This document shows positions 35,407 to 44,595 of a stretch of 64,000 bases of DNA, in pieces. The translations under genes were made by a program, and so were the position numbers. A model generated the notes under the pieces. It made no database searches, was not told where the DNA came from, and saw only the letters and a program-made list of their open reading frames with translations. Each line of letters opens with the position of its first letter. The stretch's first letter is position 1. Origin of the DNA: Arthrobacter silvisoli (GTDB taxonomy: Bacteria > Actinomycetota > Actinomycetes > Actinomycetales > Micrococcaceae); the NCBI RefSeq assembly GCF_003369445.1, contig NZ_QRCU01000014.1:62001-126000 (forward strand), written 5' to 3'.

Positions 35407-35570
35407 GTCTTTATCCACTCTCTCCACGACGGTCAATGACTGCTCCCAAGCAAGGTTACCGTCCCCGACACGGCATTCAACGGACCTTGACATTGCCCGC
35501 AATTTGAGCCTTTACCTTCTGGTTGAGGTCGAAGGTTGAGGTCAGGGAGGGAGGTTTCCGGCAGACGGCG

Positions 35571-35603
35571 AAGGCAGGCTCCCCCATTCGGGGAGCCTGC
35601 CTT
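35571..35603. terminator. Hairpin downstream of dctA
   Basis: This is a 14-bp perfect stem (35571-35584 with 35590-35603) and a 5-base loop, between the dctA stop and the parA upstream region. The T-run (CTTTT) is on the plus strand; the minus-strand tail is poor in T. Confidence 0.7.
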
Positions 35604-35623
35604 TTCACTGTCGGAGTCTGGGA

Positions 35624-36964
35624 CTAGGCCGGAACGGCTTCCTTCGCCGCCGTTTCGTTCACGGTGGTCTCAGCGTGGTGGCTGATCATCGTGGACTCGT
35701 CGAAGGGAACGGCGCCGGAGAGGACACTGCTGACCTGCTGCCGGTCGATCTCCTTGACCCAGGTGCCGATCAGCACCGTGGCCACGGCGTTGCCGGTGAA
35801 GTTGGTCAGGGCGCGGGCCTCGGACATGAAGCGGTCGATGCCCACGATCATGCCGACGCCGCCGAGCAGTTCCGGCTTGTGGGCCTGCAGGCCTGCGGCC
35901 AAGGTGGCCAGGCCGGCACCCGTGACACCGGCCGCACCCTTGGAGGCGATGATCATGAAGATCAGCAGGGAGACCTGGGCGCCGAGGTCCAGCGGGGTGC
36001 CCATGGCGTTGGCCACGAACAGGGAGGCCATGGTCAGGTAGATCGCGGTGCCGTCCAGGTTGAAGGAGTAGCCGGTGGGCACCGTGACACCGACGACCGG
36101 CTTGGAAACACCCAGGTGCTCCATCTTGGCGATGAGCCGCGGCAGGGCTGCCTCGGAAGAAGAGGTGGAGAAGATGAGCAGGTATTCGCGGGCCAGGTAC
36201 TTCATGAGCTGGAAGATGCTGACGCCGGCCACGATGCGCAGGAGGCCGCCGAGGATCACCACGATGAATACTGCGCAGGTGATGTAGAACGCGGCCATGA
36301 GGGTGAACATGCTCAGGATCGCCTGGGCACCCGTGGCACCGACGACGGCGGCAATCGCACCGAACGCGCCGACCGGGGCCAGCCACATGATCATGATGAG
36401 GATGCGGAACACGAGGGCCTGGCCGTGCTGGACGGCCTTGAGGATCGGAGCGCCCTGGGCACCCATCTTCTGCAGCGCGAAACCGACAAGGACCGCGGCG
36501 AGCAGGGTGGGCAGCACCGGGATGTCACCGGGGATGATGCCCAGCAGGAAGTCCACGGTGCTGTCCGTGGCGGCCTTCTTGGTGGGGTCGTACGGCGTGA
36601 GCTTGAGGCCTTCGCCCGGGTGGATCAGGTTGCCGACCACCAGGCCGATGGCGAGCGCGAAGGTGGACATGATGACGAAGTAGCCCAGCGCGAGCCCGCC
36701 GACCTTGCCGACGGTGGCGGCCTTGGCGATCGAGCCGATGCCCAGCACGATGGTGCAGAAGATGACCGGGGCGATCATCATCTTGATGAGCTTGATGAAG
36801 CCGTCGCCCAGCGGCTTCAGTGACTTGCCGACCTCCGGGAACAGCAGGCCGACCACAGCGCCGAGGACGACGGCGGCGATGACGGCGATGTACAGGTAGT
36901 GCGATTTGTCCAGGCCTTTGCGCCCGGCCTTACCGTTGGCAATCTCTCCTCGTTGAGAGGTCAT
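35624..36964 (-). CDS. dctA: C4-dicarboxylate:cation symporter (DctA/GltP family)
   Basis: This 446-residue transporter takes up succinate, fumarate or malate with cations. It has about eight membrane helices and two re-entrant loops. The Ser-rich re-entrant motif ISTSSSEAALPRLIAKME-like segment (FSTSSSEAALPR) and the helix VTVPTGYSFNLDGTAIYLTM are diagnostic. AAAGGAG precedes ATG 36964; the 24-residue extension is rejected. It is divergent from a CitA/DcuS-type sensor kinase, which fits dicarboxylate-induced control. Two CRP-like sites lie in the shared intergenic region. The scaffold is also used for glutamate and citrate, so the exact substrate is inferred. Confidence 0.93.
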   Translation of the reverse strand: MTSQRGEIANGKAGRKGLDKSHYLYIAVIAAVVLGAVVGLLFPEVGKSLKPLGDGFIKLIKMMIAPVIFCTIVLGIGSIAKAATVGKVGGLALGYFVIMSTFALAIGLVVGNLIHPGEGLKLTPYDPTKKAATDSTVDFLLGIIPGDIPVLPTLLAAVLVGFALQKMGAQGAPILKAVQHGQALVFRILIMIMWLAPVGAFGAIAAVVGATGAQAILSMFTLMAAFYITCAVFIVVILGGLLRIVAGVSIFQLMKYLAREYLLIFSTSSSEAALPRLIAKMEHLGVSKPVVGVTVPTGYSFNLDGTAIYLTMASLFVANAMGTPLDLGAQVSLLIFMIIASKGAAGVTGAGLATLAAGLQAHKPELLGGVGMIVGIDRFMSEARALTNFTGNAVATVLIGTWVKEIDRQQVSSVLSGAVPFDESTMISHHAETTVNETAAKEAVPA

Positions 36965-37028
36965 GGCATGCTCCTTTGGATACTCTGGAGGCGCTGCGGC
37001 ATCTGCACTGCTTTCCTGCGCCGGGGGG

Positions 37029-37068
37029 TGTGACATCCATCATGGAGCCGGGGGTGACGCGGATCACC
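37029..37068. promoter_or_regulatory. Two CRP-like sites between dctA and the sensor kinase gene
   Basis: TGTGA-N6-TCATG (37029-37044) and GGTGA-N6-TCACC (37053-37068) are spaced 24 bp centre to centre. The second is a perfect inverted repeat with the GTGA-N6-TCAC core of the CRP/GlxR consensus. They lie in the 135-base divergent promoter. Confidence 0.4.
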
Positions 37069-37099
37069 GTTGTGGTCATATTGGTCATTGGAGGTGCGC

Positions 37100-38791
37100 A
37101 TGATCCGGCGCTGGAGCATTGCCCGCCGCTTGTTCGTGGCCAATGTGCTGTTCGTCCTGATGCTCAGCGTGGTGCTGGGAGCGGCGGCGATCATCGACGC
37201 CCGGCAGCGGACGTACGACGACGCCGGGCGCCGCATGCAAACCGTCGCGGCCGCCGTCGCCGCCAATCCCCTGGTCCTGCAGGCCGCCGGTACCGCGTCC
37301 CCCTCTACCGTGCTGCAGCCGTACGCGGCGAAGGTCATGGCGGACGCCGGCGTCGACTTCATCACGATCATGGCGCCGGACCGCACCCGCTGGACGCACG
37401 CCAATCCGGCGGAGATCGGCAAGCCCTACATCGGCACGATCGAACCGGCGCTGCGCGGTGAAACCTTCACGGAAGTCACCGCCGGGACCCTGGGACCGTC
37501 CGTGCGGACGATCGTCCCGGTCAAGGACGGTGCCGGCACGGTCCGTGCGCTCGTGGCCGCGGGCGTGACGGTGCACAACGTGGACATCGCGGCGTCGGGC
37601 CGCTTCGGGGCGATCATCGCGCTCTGCCTCGCGTTGCTTGCCGCGGGCTCGCTGGCGTCCTGGCTGCTGGGCCGCTACCTGCGTTCGGTCACCCGCGGCT
37701 GGGGGCCGGAGCAACTGGCGCAACTGTTTGCCTACTACGAATCGGTGCTGCATTCGGTCCGCGAAGGCGTGGTGCTCATCGACACCCGCGGCACGGTGGT
37801 CATGTACAACGACCAGGCGGCGGAGTTGCTGGGACTGGAACCCTCCGACGTCGGCCCTGCCGCGGGTGCCGCGCCGCGCCTCGCCGAGCTGCCCCTGGAT
37901 GGCAGCCTGCGCGAACTGTTCGAATCCGGCCGCACCGCGCACGACGAAATCCACCTCAGCGATTCCCGGATCCTCGTGGTCAACCAGGCTCCCGCCGTCG
38001 GGCCTGGCCGGCCAAGCAGTCGTGGCCGCGCGGGCGGGCGGGCACCGGCGGTCTTCGGAACTGTAGCCACCCTGCGTGACCGCACCGAAATCGAGTCCCT
38101 CGGCAGCGAACTGGAAACCATGCGGACGCTCTCGGGGGCGCTGCGTGCCCAGACCCACGAACACGCCAACCGGCTGCACACCATCGTGTCCCTCATGGAG
38201 CTGGGCCGCACGGACGACGCCCTGGATTTCGCCACCAAGGACCTGGAGCTGAGCCAGCGGCTGACCGACGACATCGTGGCCTCGGTGGACGAGCCGGTGC
38301 TCAGCGCGCTCATCATGGGCAAATCCGCGGAGGCCCATGAACGCGGGGCTGAGCTCACCGTGCACGTCTCCGGCGCCGACGGCCTGCACGGCCTGGCGGT
38401 CCAGGACCTGGTGACCATCCTCGGGAACCTGCTGGACAACGCCCTCGACGCCACGGCTGCCGCTCCCCCGCCGCGCAGGGTGTCGCTCGCCATCGCCACG
38501 GCGCCGGACGCCGTCACCTTCACGGTGGCCGATTCCGGCCCCGGAATCGACCCCGCGATCGCCGGGGACATCCTCGAGTACGGGTTCAGCACCAAGGCGC
38601 CCGGTCCGGACGGCGGCGTACCCGGTGCGGGCGGACGCGGCGTCGGCCTCGCCCTGGTGCGGCAGGCCGTGAAGCGGCTGAACGGTACGCTGTCCATCGG
38701 CGCCGACGGCGAATTGGGCGGCGCCTTGTTCCGCGTGGTGCTGCCGGCACCCCATCCGACCGCCCCGGACCCCACGAAGGAGGCCGAATGA
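37100..38791 (+). CDS. CitA/DcuS-type sensor histidine kinase
   Basis: This 563-residue membrane kinase has two membrane segments (about 10-32 and 173-197) flanking a periplasmic PAS-like sensor (VDFITIMAPDRTRWTHANPA). A cytoplasmic PAS (SVREGVVLIDTRGTVVMYND) follows. The dimerisation helix has the phospho-accepting His in AQTHEHANRLHTIVSL, and the ATPase has NLLDNALDA, DSGPGIDPAI and GRGVGLALV. GGAGGTG precedes ATG 37100. Its stop overlaps the response regulator start (ATGA). It is divergent from dctA, so it likely senses extracellular C4-dicarboxylate or citrate. Confidence 0.93.
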   Translation: MIRRWSIARRLFVANVLFVLMLSVVLGAAAIIDARQRTYDDAGRRMQTVAAAVAANPLVLQAAGTASPSTVLQPYAAKVMADAGVDFITIMAPDRTRWTHANPAEIGKPYIGTIEPALRGETFTEVTAGTLGPSVRTIVPVKDGAGTVRALVAAGVTVHNVDIAASGRFGAIIALCLALLAAGSLASWLLGRYLRSVTRGWGPEQLAQLFAYYESVLHSVREGVVLIDTRGTVVMYNDQAAELLGLEPSDVGPAAGAAPRLAELPLDGSLRELFESGRTAHDEIHLSDSRILVVNQAPAVGPGRPSSRGRAGGRAPAVFGTVATLRDRTEIESLGSELETMRTLSGALRAQTHEHANRLHTIVSLMELGRTDDALDFATKDLELSQRLTDDIVASVDEPVLSALIMGKSAEAHERGAELTVHVSGADGLHGLAVQDLVTILGNLLDNALDATAAAPPPRRVSLAIATAPDAVTFTVADSGPGIDPAIAGDILEYGFSTKAPGPDGGVPGAGGRGVGLALVRQAVKRLNGTLSIGADGELGGALFRVVLPAPHPTAPDPTKEAE

Positions 38792-39498
38792 ACGACATCC
38801 GTGTGCTCGTCGTCGAGGATGAACCCATCGCCGCCGACGCCCACGCCGTCTACGTGGGCAGGCTGGACGGGTTCACCGTTGCGGGCACCGCGCCGGACGG
38901 CCAGTCGGCGCTGCGCCTGCTCAACGACTTCGCGGCCGCCGGGCAGCCGGTGGACCTGGTGCTGCTGGACATGAACCTGCCGGACCTGCACGGGCTGGAC
39001 GTCGCCCGGAGGATGCGCGGCGCCGGGTTGCTGGCGGACATCATCGCGATCACCGCGGTCCGCGAGGTCAACATCGTGCGAAGCGCCGTCTCCATCGGAG
39101 TCGTCCAGTACCTCATCAAGCCGTTCACCTTCGCCACCTTCGCGGACAAGCTGAACAGCTACCGTGCCTTCCGGGAGCAGTTGGCCGCGGCCGCGCCGGG
39201 GACCCGCAGCTCCGCGTCCCAGAGCGACGTCGACCAGGCCTTCGCAAGCCTCCGCGCGCCCACCGAGGTGCCGTTGCCCAAGGGATTGTCGACGGGAACG
39301 CTCGAATCGGTCAAGGAATACCTGGCCGGGCTCGGCCGGGCCGTGTCAGCCACCGAAGCCACCGAAGCCCTGGGCATGTCCCGGGTCACGGCCCGCCGCT
39401 ACCTCGAATACCTCGCGGACGCCGGCGTGGTAGTCCGCAGCCCCCGTTACGGAACGCCGGGCCGCCCGGAGAACGAATACCGTTGGAGCCGGGGCTGA
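38788..39498 (+). CDS. CitB/DcuR-type response regulator
   Basis: This 236-residue protein has an N-terminal receiver (VLVVEDEPIAADAHA, phospho-acceptor Asp61 in LVLLDMNLPDLHG, conserved Lys in YLIKPF). A C-terminal helix-turn-helix follows (VSATEATEALGMSRVTARRY). It is translated from the ATG overlapping the sensor kinase stop. The natural target is dctA, which is transcribed divergently. No obvious direct-repeat operator was assigned beyond the CRP-like sites. Confidence 0.93.
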   Translation: MNDIRVLVVEDEPIAADAHAVYVGRLDGFTVAGTAPDGQSALRLLNDFAAAGQPVDLVLLDMNLPDLHGLDVARRMRGAGLLADIIAITAVREVNIVRSAVSIGVVQYLIKPFTFATFADKLNSYRAFREQLAAAAPGTRSSASQSDVDQAFASLRAPTEVPLPKGLSTGTLESVKEYLAGLGRAVSATEATEALGMSRVTARRYLEYLADAGVVVRSPRYGTPGRPENEYRWSRG

Positions 39499-39561
39499 CC
39501 GTCAGGGATCTCGTCGGCCCGCACGCCCGGACGTAAGCTGGTTCCGAGGCTTGGAGGACAC

Positions 39562-41097
39562 ATGTCGCAGCCCGGAACCACGGAACTGGCAGAGCTGGCC
39601 CGGTCCCAATGGTGGCAGGGCGACCTCCAGCAATCCATGGCCCTGTCCGAACAGCTCTTCGCCCGGCTCGAACGCGAGGGCAAACAGCAGGAAGCCGCCC
39701 GGACGGCCCTGACCCTGGCCCTCCAATGGGGCACCCGCGGCGACATCGCTGTGTCTTCGGCCTGGTTGGGCAGGGCACGGCGGCTCTTGGACGCGCTGCC
39801 CGAATCCGTCGAGCACGGCTACCTGCTGTACGTCGAAGGCAATGACGCGATGAACCTCGACGGCGATCCCGGCCCTGCGCTCGCCGGCTCCGTCCGGTTG
39901 CGGGAACTCGCCGCGCGGCTGGACGCCCCCGAACTGGCAAGCTTCGCCGGGGTGTTGTCGGGGCTGGGTGCCATCCGGACCGGCGACGCCGCGACCGGGT
40001 TCCGGGAACTGGACGAAGCGATGCTCCCCGTCATGGCCGGCCAGGTGCCCGCGGAATGGGGCGGAGACATCTACTGCTCGGTGATCCACCTCTGCCACGA
40101 AACCGCCGACTACGCGCGTATGCGGGCCTGGACCGACGCGTTGGCCCGATGGTGCGCCGAGCTCTCCCGGACCTTCATGTTCTCCGCGATTGTCCGCGTC
40201 CACCAGCTCCAGCTCCTCAGCGCCGAAGGAGCCTGGGAATCGGTGGAACAGGACATGGCCGCTCTCGGCGAACGGCTGCGGTACGCCCACGCCTGGATTG
40301 CGGGCGATGCGTACTACGAGCTCGGCGAAGACCGCCGCAGGCACGGCGACCTCGAGGGCGCCGGCCAGGCGTTCGGCTTCGCCCGTGCCCTGGGCGGAGA
40401 CGCCGAACCCGGTTCGGCACTGCTTCTTGCCGACTCCGGACGGAGCGGCGAGGCGATTGCCGCGCTGCGGGCCGCAATGGCCGAACGCGGCACCCTGGGC
40501 CGGGTCCGGCTGCTGCTGCCCGCCGTCGAACTTCTGGCCGGGCGGTCACCCGCCGCAGCAGCCGTGTACTGCGACGAACTGGAGGCCGCCGCTGCCTTCT
40601 ACGGCACCGCCGGTTTCAAGGCCTGGGCACGCCACGCCCGCGGCATCGTCCTGGCGGCCGAGGGGCACCCGGCGACGGCGGCGGAGGAGTTCGAGGCCGC
40701 GGCCGCGCTTTACCGGGCCCAGCGGCTCCGCTACGAACTCGCCGCAGTCCACGAGCGGCTCGCGGGCGTCCGGGCGGCCTTGGGAGACCTGCGGGCCGCC
40801 GACGCCGAGCACGCAACCGCGGCCGCGATCCGCGCCCGGCTCGGGACCGGGGCCGCTGGCACCGGAGACCGCAGCAAGGCCCCTGCTCCCGGCGGCCTGA
40901 CGCCGCGGGAACTGGAGGTTATCGGCTGCGTGCTGGCCGGGGCGAGCAACCGCCGGATCGCCGAAGCCCTCTCGATCAGCGAGAAGACCGTCGGGCGCCA
41001 TCTGGCCAACATCTTCACCAAGATCAACGTGGAGTCACGCACCGCGGCCGCCGCGTGGGCGCGCAAGCACGGCGTACCCGAATTCCACGCCGGCTGA
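39562..41097 (+). CDS. LuxR-family regulator with TPR-like sensor domain
   Basis: This 511-residue protein has a long N-terminal array of helical repeats (about residues 5-425, for example SMALSEQLFARLEREGKQQE and DAATGFRELDEAML). A C-terminal LuxR/GerE helix-turn-helix follows: GLTPRELEVIGCVLAGASNR, then RIAEALSISEKTVGRHLANI. No Walker motifs are present, unlike LAL regulators. It is 151 bases ahead of a methyltransferase gene on the same strand, and the pair is plausibly one unit. The ligand and target genes are unknown. Confidence 0.9.
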   Translation: MSQPGTTELAELARSQWWQGDLQQSMALSEQLFARLEREGKQQEAARTALTLALQWGTRGDIAVSSAWLGRARRLLDALPESVEHGYLLYVEGNDAMNLDGDPGPALAGSVRLRELAARLDAPELASFAGVLSGLGAIRTGDAATGFRELDEAMLPVMAGQVPAEWGGDIYCSVIHLCHETADYARMRAWTDALARWCAELSRTFMFSAIVRVHQLQLLSAEGAWESVEQDMAALGERLRYAHAWIAGDAYYELGEDRRRHGDLEGAGQAFGFARALGGDAEPGSALLLADSGRSGEAIAALRAAMAERGTLGRVRLLLPAVELLAGRSPAAAAVYCDELEAAAAFYGTAGFKAWARHARGIVLAAEGHPATAAEEFEAAAALYRAQRLRYELAAVHERLAGVRAALGDLRAADAEHATAAAIRARLGTGAAGTGDRSKAPAPGGLTPRELEVIGCVLAGASNRRIAEALSISEKTVGRHLANIFTKINVESRTAAAAWARKHGVPEFHAG

Positions 41098-41102
41098 GTG
41101 CC

Positions 41103-41148
41103 TGCATTTTTCGCACCAACGGCGGCCGGCACGTGTGCTGAAAATGCA
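41103..41148 (+). terminator. Hairpin between the LuxR and methyltransferase genes
   Basis: TGCATTTT (41103-41110) pairs with AAAATGCA (41141-41148), with inner CGCAC/GTG pairing. It lies just after the LuxR stop. It has no T-run, so attenuator or operator roles are equally possible. Confidence 0.4.
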
Positions 41149-41248
41149 TGGATTTCCCGATGCCCCGCCTTCTCCCGGCCCCATACCGTGAATCCACGGA
41201 CACCTGGACCGGACGGTCCAGCCGGGGAACGAGAGGACGGGACCAGCG

Positions 41249-42346
41249 ATGGGCACCACGAACTTCCTGCAGGGCCGGGCGCCCGCCCGTGAAACTGAAG
41301 GCACTGCCGCCGTCGACGCTGCAAGCGCCAGGTTGCTGGACATCCTGAATGACGGCGCCATCGCCTTGTTGACCGGGCTGGGCTGCCAGACAGGGCTCTT
41401 CGACACCCTCGCGAAGCTTCCCGCGGCCAGCAGCACCCTCATCGCCGACGCTGCCGGACTCAACGAACGCTATGTCCGCGAGTGGCTCGGCGGCATGGTC
41501 ACGGCCGGTTTCGTCCGCTATGAGCCCGACGACGGCAGCTACGTCTTGCGCGACGAGTACCGGCCGGTCCTCAGCGGCACCGGACCAGAGAACCTCGCCC
41601 CGACCATCCAGTACCTCCCGCTGCTGGCCCAGGTGGCCCCGAAGATCGAGCGCGCCTTCCGCGATGGCGGTGGCCCGGACTACGACGACTACCCCGGCTT
41701 CCACCACGTCATGGCCGCCAACAGCGCCGTGGTGAATGATTCCGCACTCCTCGAGGCCATCATTCCCCTGAGCGGGCAGGCCGGGTCACTGCGCACAGGG
41801 ATTTCGGTGGCCGACATCGGCTGCGGCGAAGGCCGCGCGCTGAACCTCCTGGCGGCGGCCTACCCGGCGAGCGGCTTCATCGGCTACGACTTCTCCGCCG
41901 AAGCGCTGGAAGCCGCCACGGCCGAGGCCGGGCAGCGCGGGCTCTCCAACGTCCGTTTCGAACTCCAGGATGTGGCGACCCTGGAGGAGAAGCAACGTTT
42001 CGACTTCATCACGGCCTTCGACGCCATCCATGACCAAGCCGATCCGGCGCGCGTCCTGCGCAATATCCGTGCGGCCCTCACACCGGGCGGCACCTTCCTC
42101 ATGGTCGACATCAACGCCTCCAGCCGGCTCGACGAGAACACCGCCCTTCCATGGGGAAGCTTCCTCTACGCGATTTCCACTTTCCACTGCATGGCCGTGT
42201 CCCTGGGCCAGGACGGCGCCGGCCTGGGAACAGCCTGGGGCCGGCAACTGGCCGTCAGCATGCTGCGGGAGGCCGGATTCGCGGACATCACGGTGCAGGA
42301 ACTGGAAGGCGATCCCTTCAACGCCTACTACCTCGCACGACCCTAG
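41249..42346 (+). CDS. Class I SAM-dependent methyltransferase with N-terminal winged helix
   Basis: This 365-residue enzyme has an N-terminal dimerisation/winged-helix part (AIALLTGLGCQTGLFDTLAK, then GLNERYVREWLGGMVTAGFV). A Rossmann-like domain follows, with motif I VADIGCGEGRALNLLAAAYP, a GYDFSAEALEAA acidic segment and FLMVDINASS near the C-terminal sheet. The architecture resembles small-molecule O/C-methyltransferases. The acceptor is unknown. It is positioned between a LuxR regulator and the GntR-prp operon. Bases 42347-42425 downstream contain the GntR operators. Confidence 0.88.
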   Translation: MGTTNFLQGRAPARETEGTAAVDAASARLLDILNDGAIALLTGLGCQTGLFDTLAKLPAASSTLIADAAGLNERYVREWLGGMVTAGFVRYEPDDGSYVLRDEYRPVLSGTGPENLAPTIQYLPLLAQVAPKIERAFRDGGGPDYDDYPGFHHVMAANSAVVNDSALLEAIIPLSGQAGSLRTGISVADIGCGEGRALNLLAAAYPASGFIGYDFSAEALEAATAEAGQRGLSNVRFELQDVATLEEKQRFDFITAFDAIHDQADPARVLRNIRAALTPGGTFLMVDINASSRLDENTALPWGSFLYAISTFHCMAVSLGQDGAGLGTAWGRQLAVSMLREAGFADITVQELEGDPFNAYYLARP

Positions 42347-42355
42347 GCCCTCGTT

Positions 42356-42423
42356 GTGTATACATTGACGGCCCAGTTCTGGCGAACACTGGCACTTTAA
42401 GGCCCCCTGTGTATACACTGACG
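42356..42423. promoter_or_regulatory. Two GntR operators upstream of the prp operon
   Basis: GTGTATACATTGACG (42356-42370) and GTGTATACACTGACG (42409-42423) differ by one base. Their starts lie 53 bp apart, about five helical turns. The core TGTATACA is palindromic; GTGTATACAC in copy 2 is a perfect 10-bp palindrome. The second copy ends two bases before the GntR ATG. Confidence 0.75.
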
Positions 42424-42425
42424 CC

Positions 42426-43064
42426 ATGCGAGCCAGCGACAAGGCCTACGCGGCCCTCCGCGAGGACATCCTCGAATGGCGCCTCGCCCCCGGAACGGTC
42501 CTGGGCGAGGTGGAGCTGTCCGAACGCCTCGGCGTCTCGCGCACCCCGGTCCGGGAGGCGCTCGGCCGGCTCACCGCGGAAGGCCTGACGACGGCGGCCG
42601 GCGGGCGCGGCGTCGTCGTCACCGCCATCTCGCTCGAGGACATCGACGAACTGTTCGAACTGCGCGAAACCCTTGAGGCGCGGGCGGCGGCACTGGCCGC
42701 CGAACGCGGCGAGCGCAGCGTCTTCGAGCAACTGCACGCCGAACTGCTCGAAGCTCCCGCGCTCCTCGAAGGCGACGATCCGGCCCGCCACGACTACTAC
42801 GCGCTGGTGGCGAGGCTGGACGACGCCATCGACGCAGCCATCTCCAATTCCTACCTGGCCCAGGCCATGCGCAGCCTGCGCGTGCACCTGGCCCGGGTCA
42901 GGCGCCTGGCCGCCGACGACGCCGCCCGGCTGGGTGCCGCGGCGGCCGAACATGCGGCGATCGCCGAAGCCATTGCCGGCGGGAACGCGAAACTCGCCGA
43001 AGCCGCCACCATCCTGCACCTGCACCGAAGCCTGTCCCACGTCAAGGCCAGCCACACATCCTGA
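42426..43064 (+). CDS. GntR-family (FadR subfamily) regulator of the prp operon
   Basis: This 212-residue regulator has an N-terminal winged helix ([20 protein letters not shown], then [20 protein letters not shown]). A C-terminal FCD helical domain follows ([20 protein letters not shown], and [20 protein letters not shown]). FCD proteins bind carboxylate metabolites, so a methylcitrate-pathway intermediate is a fitting inducer. It is the first gene of GntR-prpD-prpB-prpC, with ten bases before prpD. The paired TGTATACA operators immediately upstream imply autoregulation. Corynebacteria use the unrelated PrpR for this pathway. Confidence 0.92.
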   Translation: MRASDKAYAALREDILEWRLAPGTVLGEVELSERLGVSRTPVREALGRLTAEGLTTAAGGRGVVVTAISLEDIDELFELRETLEARAAALAAERGERSVFEQLHAELLEAPALLEGDDPARHDYYALVARLDDAIDAAISNSYLAQAMRSLRVHLARVRRLAADDAARLGAAAAEHAAIAEAIAGGNAKLAEAATILHLHRSLSHVKASHTS

Positions 43065-43074
43065 AGGAGCCACC

Positions 43075-44595
43075 TTGGTCAAGAGCCACCACGTCCGTGT
43101 CTACAAGAGCGAAGAGAACCTCCCCCACGAGGAGCAGCTTGCCCACAAGATCGCCGTCGTCGCCGCCGACCCCGTCGAGGTGGCCCCCGACGTCACGGAG
43201 ATGATCATCAACCGGATCATCGACAACGCCTCGGTGGCCGTCGCGTCGCTGAACAGGGCGCCGATCGTCGCGGCCCGGGCCCAGGCCCTGACGCACGGCC
43301 CGAGCACGGGAGGCAAGGGCGCTGGCGTGTTCGGCATCACGGAGCAGGTCTCCCCAGAGTGGGCTGCCTGGGCCAACGGGGTGGCCGTGCGTGAGCTGGA
43401 CTACCATGACACCTTCCTGGCCGCGGACTATTCGCACCCGGGCGACAACATCCCGCCGATCCTGGCCGTGGCCCAGCACGTGGGCGCCTCCGGCGCGGAC
43501 CTGGTCCGGGGCATCGCCACCGGCTACGAAATCCAGGTGAACCTGGTCAAGGCCATCTGCCTGCACAAGCACAAGATCGACCACGTGGCCCACCTCGGCC
43601 CGTCCGCCGCCGCGGGCATCGGCACCCTGCTCGGCCTGGACGTGGAGACCATCTTCCAGTCCGTGGGTCAGGCCCTGCACACCACCACCGCCACCCGGCA
43701 GTCCCGCAAGGGCGAAATCTCCACCTGGAAGGCCCACGCGCCCGCGTTCGCCGGCAAGATGGCAGTGGAGGCCGCGGACCGTGCCATGCGCGGGCAGACC
43801 TCCCCCGTACCGATCTACGAAGGCGAAGACGGTGTGATCGCCTGGATGCTGGACGGCCCGGACGCCTCCTACGAGGTACCCCTGCCGGAGCAGGGCGAAG
43901 CCAAGCGCGCCATCCTGGACACCTATACCAAGGAGCACTCCGCCGAGTACCAGGCGCAGGCCTGGATCGACCTGGCCCGGAAGCTGAACAAGGAGCACCC
44001 CGAAGCCACGGACCCGGCGAACGTGGCCTCGGTGCTGATCAAGACCAGCCACCACACGCACTACGTGATCGGTTCCGGCGCCAACGATCCCCAGAAGTAC
44101 GACCCCACCGCTTCACGCGAGACCCTGGACCACTCCATCCCGTACATCTTCGCCGTGGCACTGCAGGACGGTGCCTGGCACCACGTGGACTCCTACACCC
44201 CCGAACGTGCCGGCCGGCCGGACACCGTGGAGCTGTGGCGCAAGGTCACCACGGTGGAAGATCCGGAATGGACCCGCCGCTACCACTCCCTGGACATTGC
44301 CGAGAAGGCCTTCGGCGGCTCCGTGGAAATCACCCTCACCGACGGCACCGTGATTGCCGACGAGATCGCCGTCGCGGACGCCCACCCGCTCGGCGCCCGG
44401 CCCTTCGCCCGGGAGCAGTACGTCAACAAGTTCCGCACCCTGGCCGCCGGGCTAGTGGAGGAGGCTGAAATCGACCGCTTCCTGGCCGCCGTCGAACGCC
44501 TCCCCGAACTGGCCGCGGGCGAACTGGACCAGCTCAACATCACCGCCGCCCCCGGCGTGATCGACCTCTCCAACGCGCCCAAGGGACTGTTCTAA
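43075..44595 (+). CDS. prpD: 2-methylcitrate dehydratase
   Basis: This 506-residue MmgE/PrpD-family enzyme converts 2-methylcitrate to 2-methylaconitate in propionyl-CoA catabolism. Characteristic segments are [37 protein letters not shown] and [21 protein letters not shown] chose TTG 43075 because GAAGGAG lies five bases upstream and conserved sequence starts at [14 protein letters not shown]. The open frame back to 42673 runs inside the GntR gene and is not coding. It is directly followed by prpB (TAA-ATG, no gap). Confidence 0.93.
   Translation: MVKSHHVRVYKSEENLPHEEQLAHKIAVVAADPVEVAPDVTEMIINRIIDNASVAVASLNRAPIVAARAQALTHGPSTGGKGAGVFGITEQVSPEWAAWANGVAVRELDYHDTFLAADYSHPGDNIPPILAVAQHVGASGADLVRGIATGYEIQVNLVKAICLHKHKIDHVAHLGPSAAAGIGTLLGLDVETIFQSVGQALHTTTATRQSRKGEISTWKAHAPAFAGKMAVEAADRAMRGQTSPVPIYEGEDGVIAWMLDGPDASYEVPLPEQGEAKRAILDTYTKEHSAEYQAQAWIDLARKLNKEHPEATDPANVASVLIKTSHHTHYVIGSGANDPQKYDPTASRETLDHSIPYIFAVALQDGAWHHVDSYTPERAGRPDTVELWRKVTTVEDPEWTRRYHSLDIAEKAFGGSVEITLTDGTVIADEIAVADAHPLGARPFAREQYVNKFRTLAAGLVEEAEIDRFLAAVERLPELAAGELDQLNITAAPGVIDLSNAPKGLF

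Noticed and set aside
42673..43074. N-terminal extension of PrpD into the GntR gene
   Set aside because: Out-of-frame shadow of the GntR gene; a good ribosome site and conserved start lie at TTG 43075.
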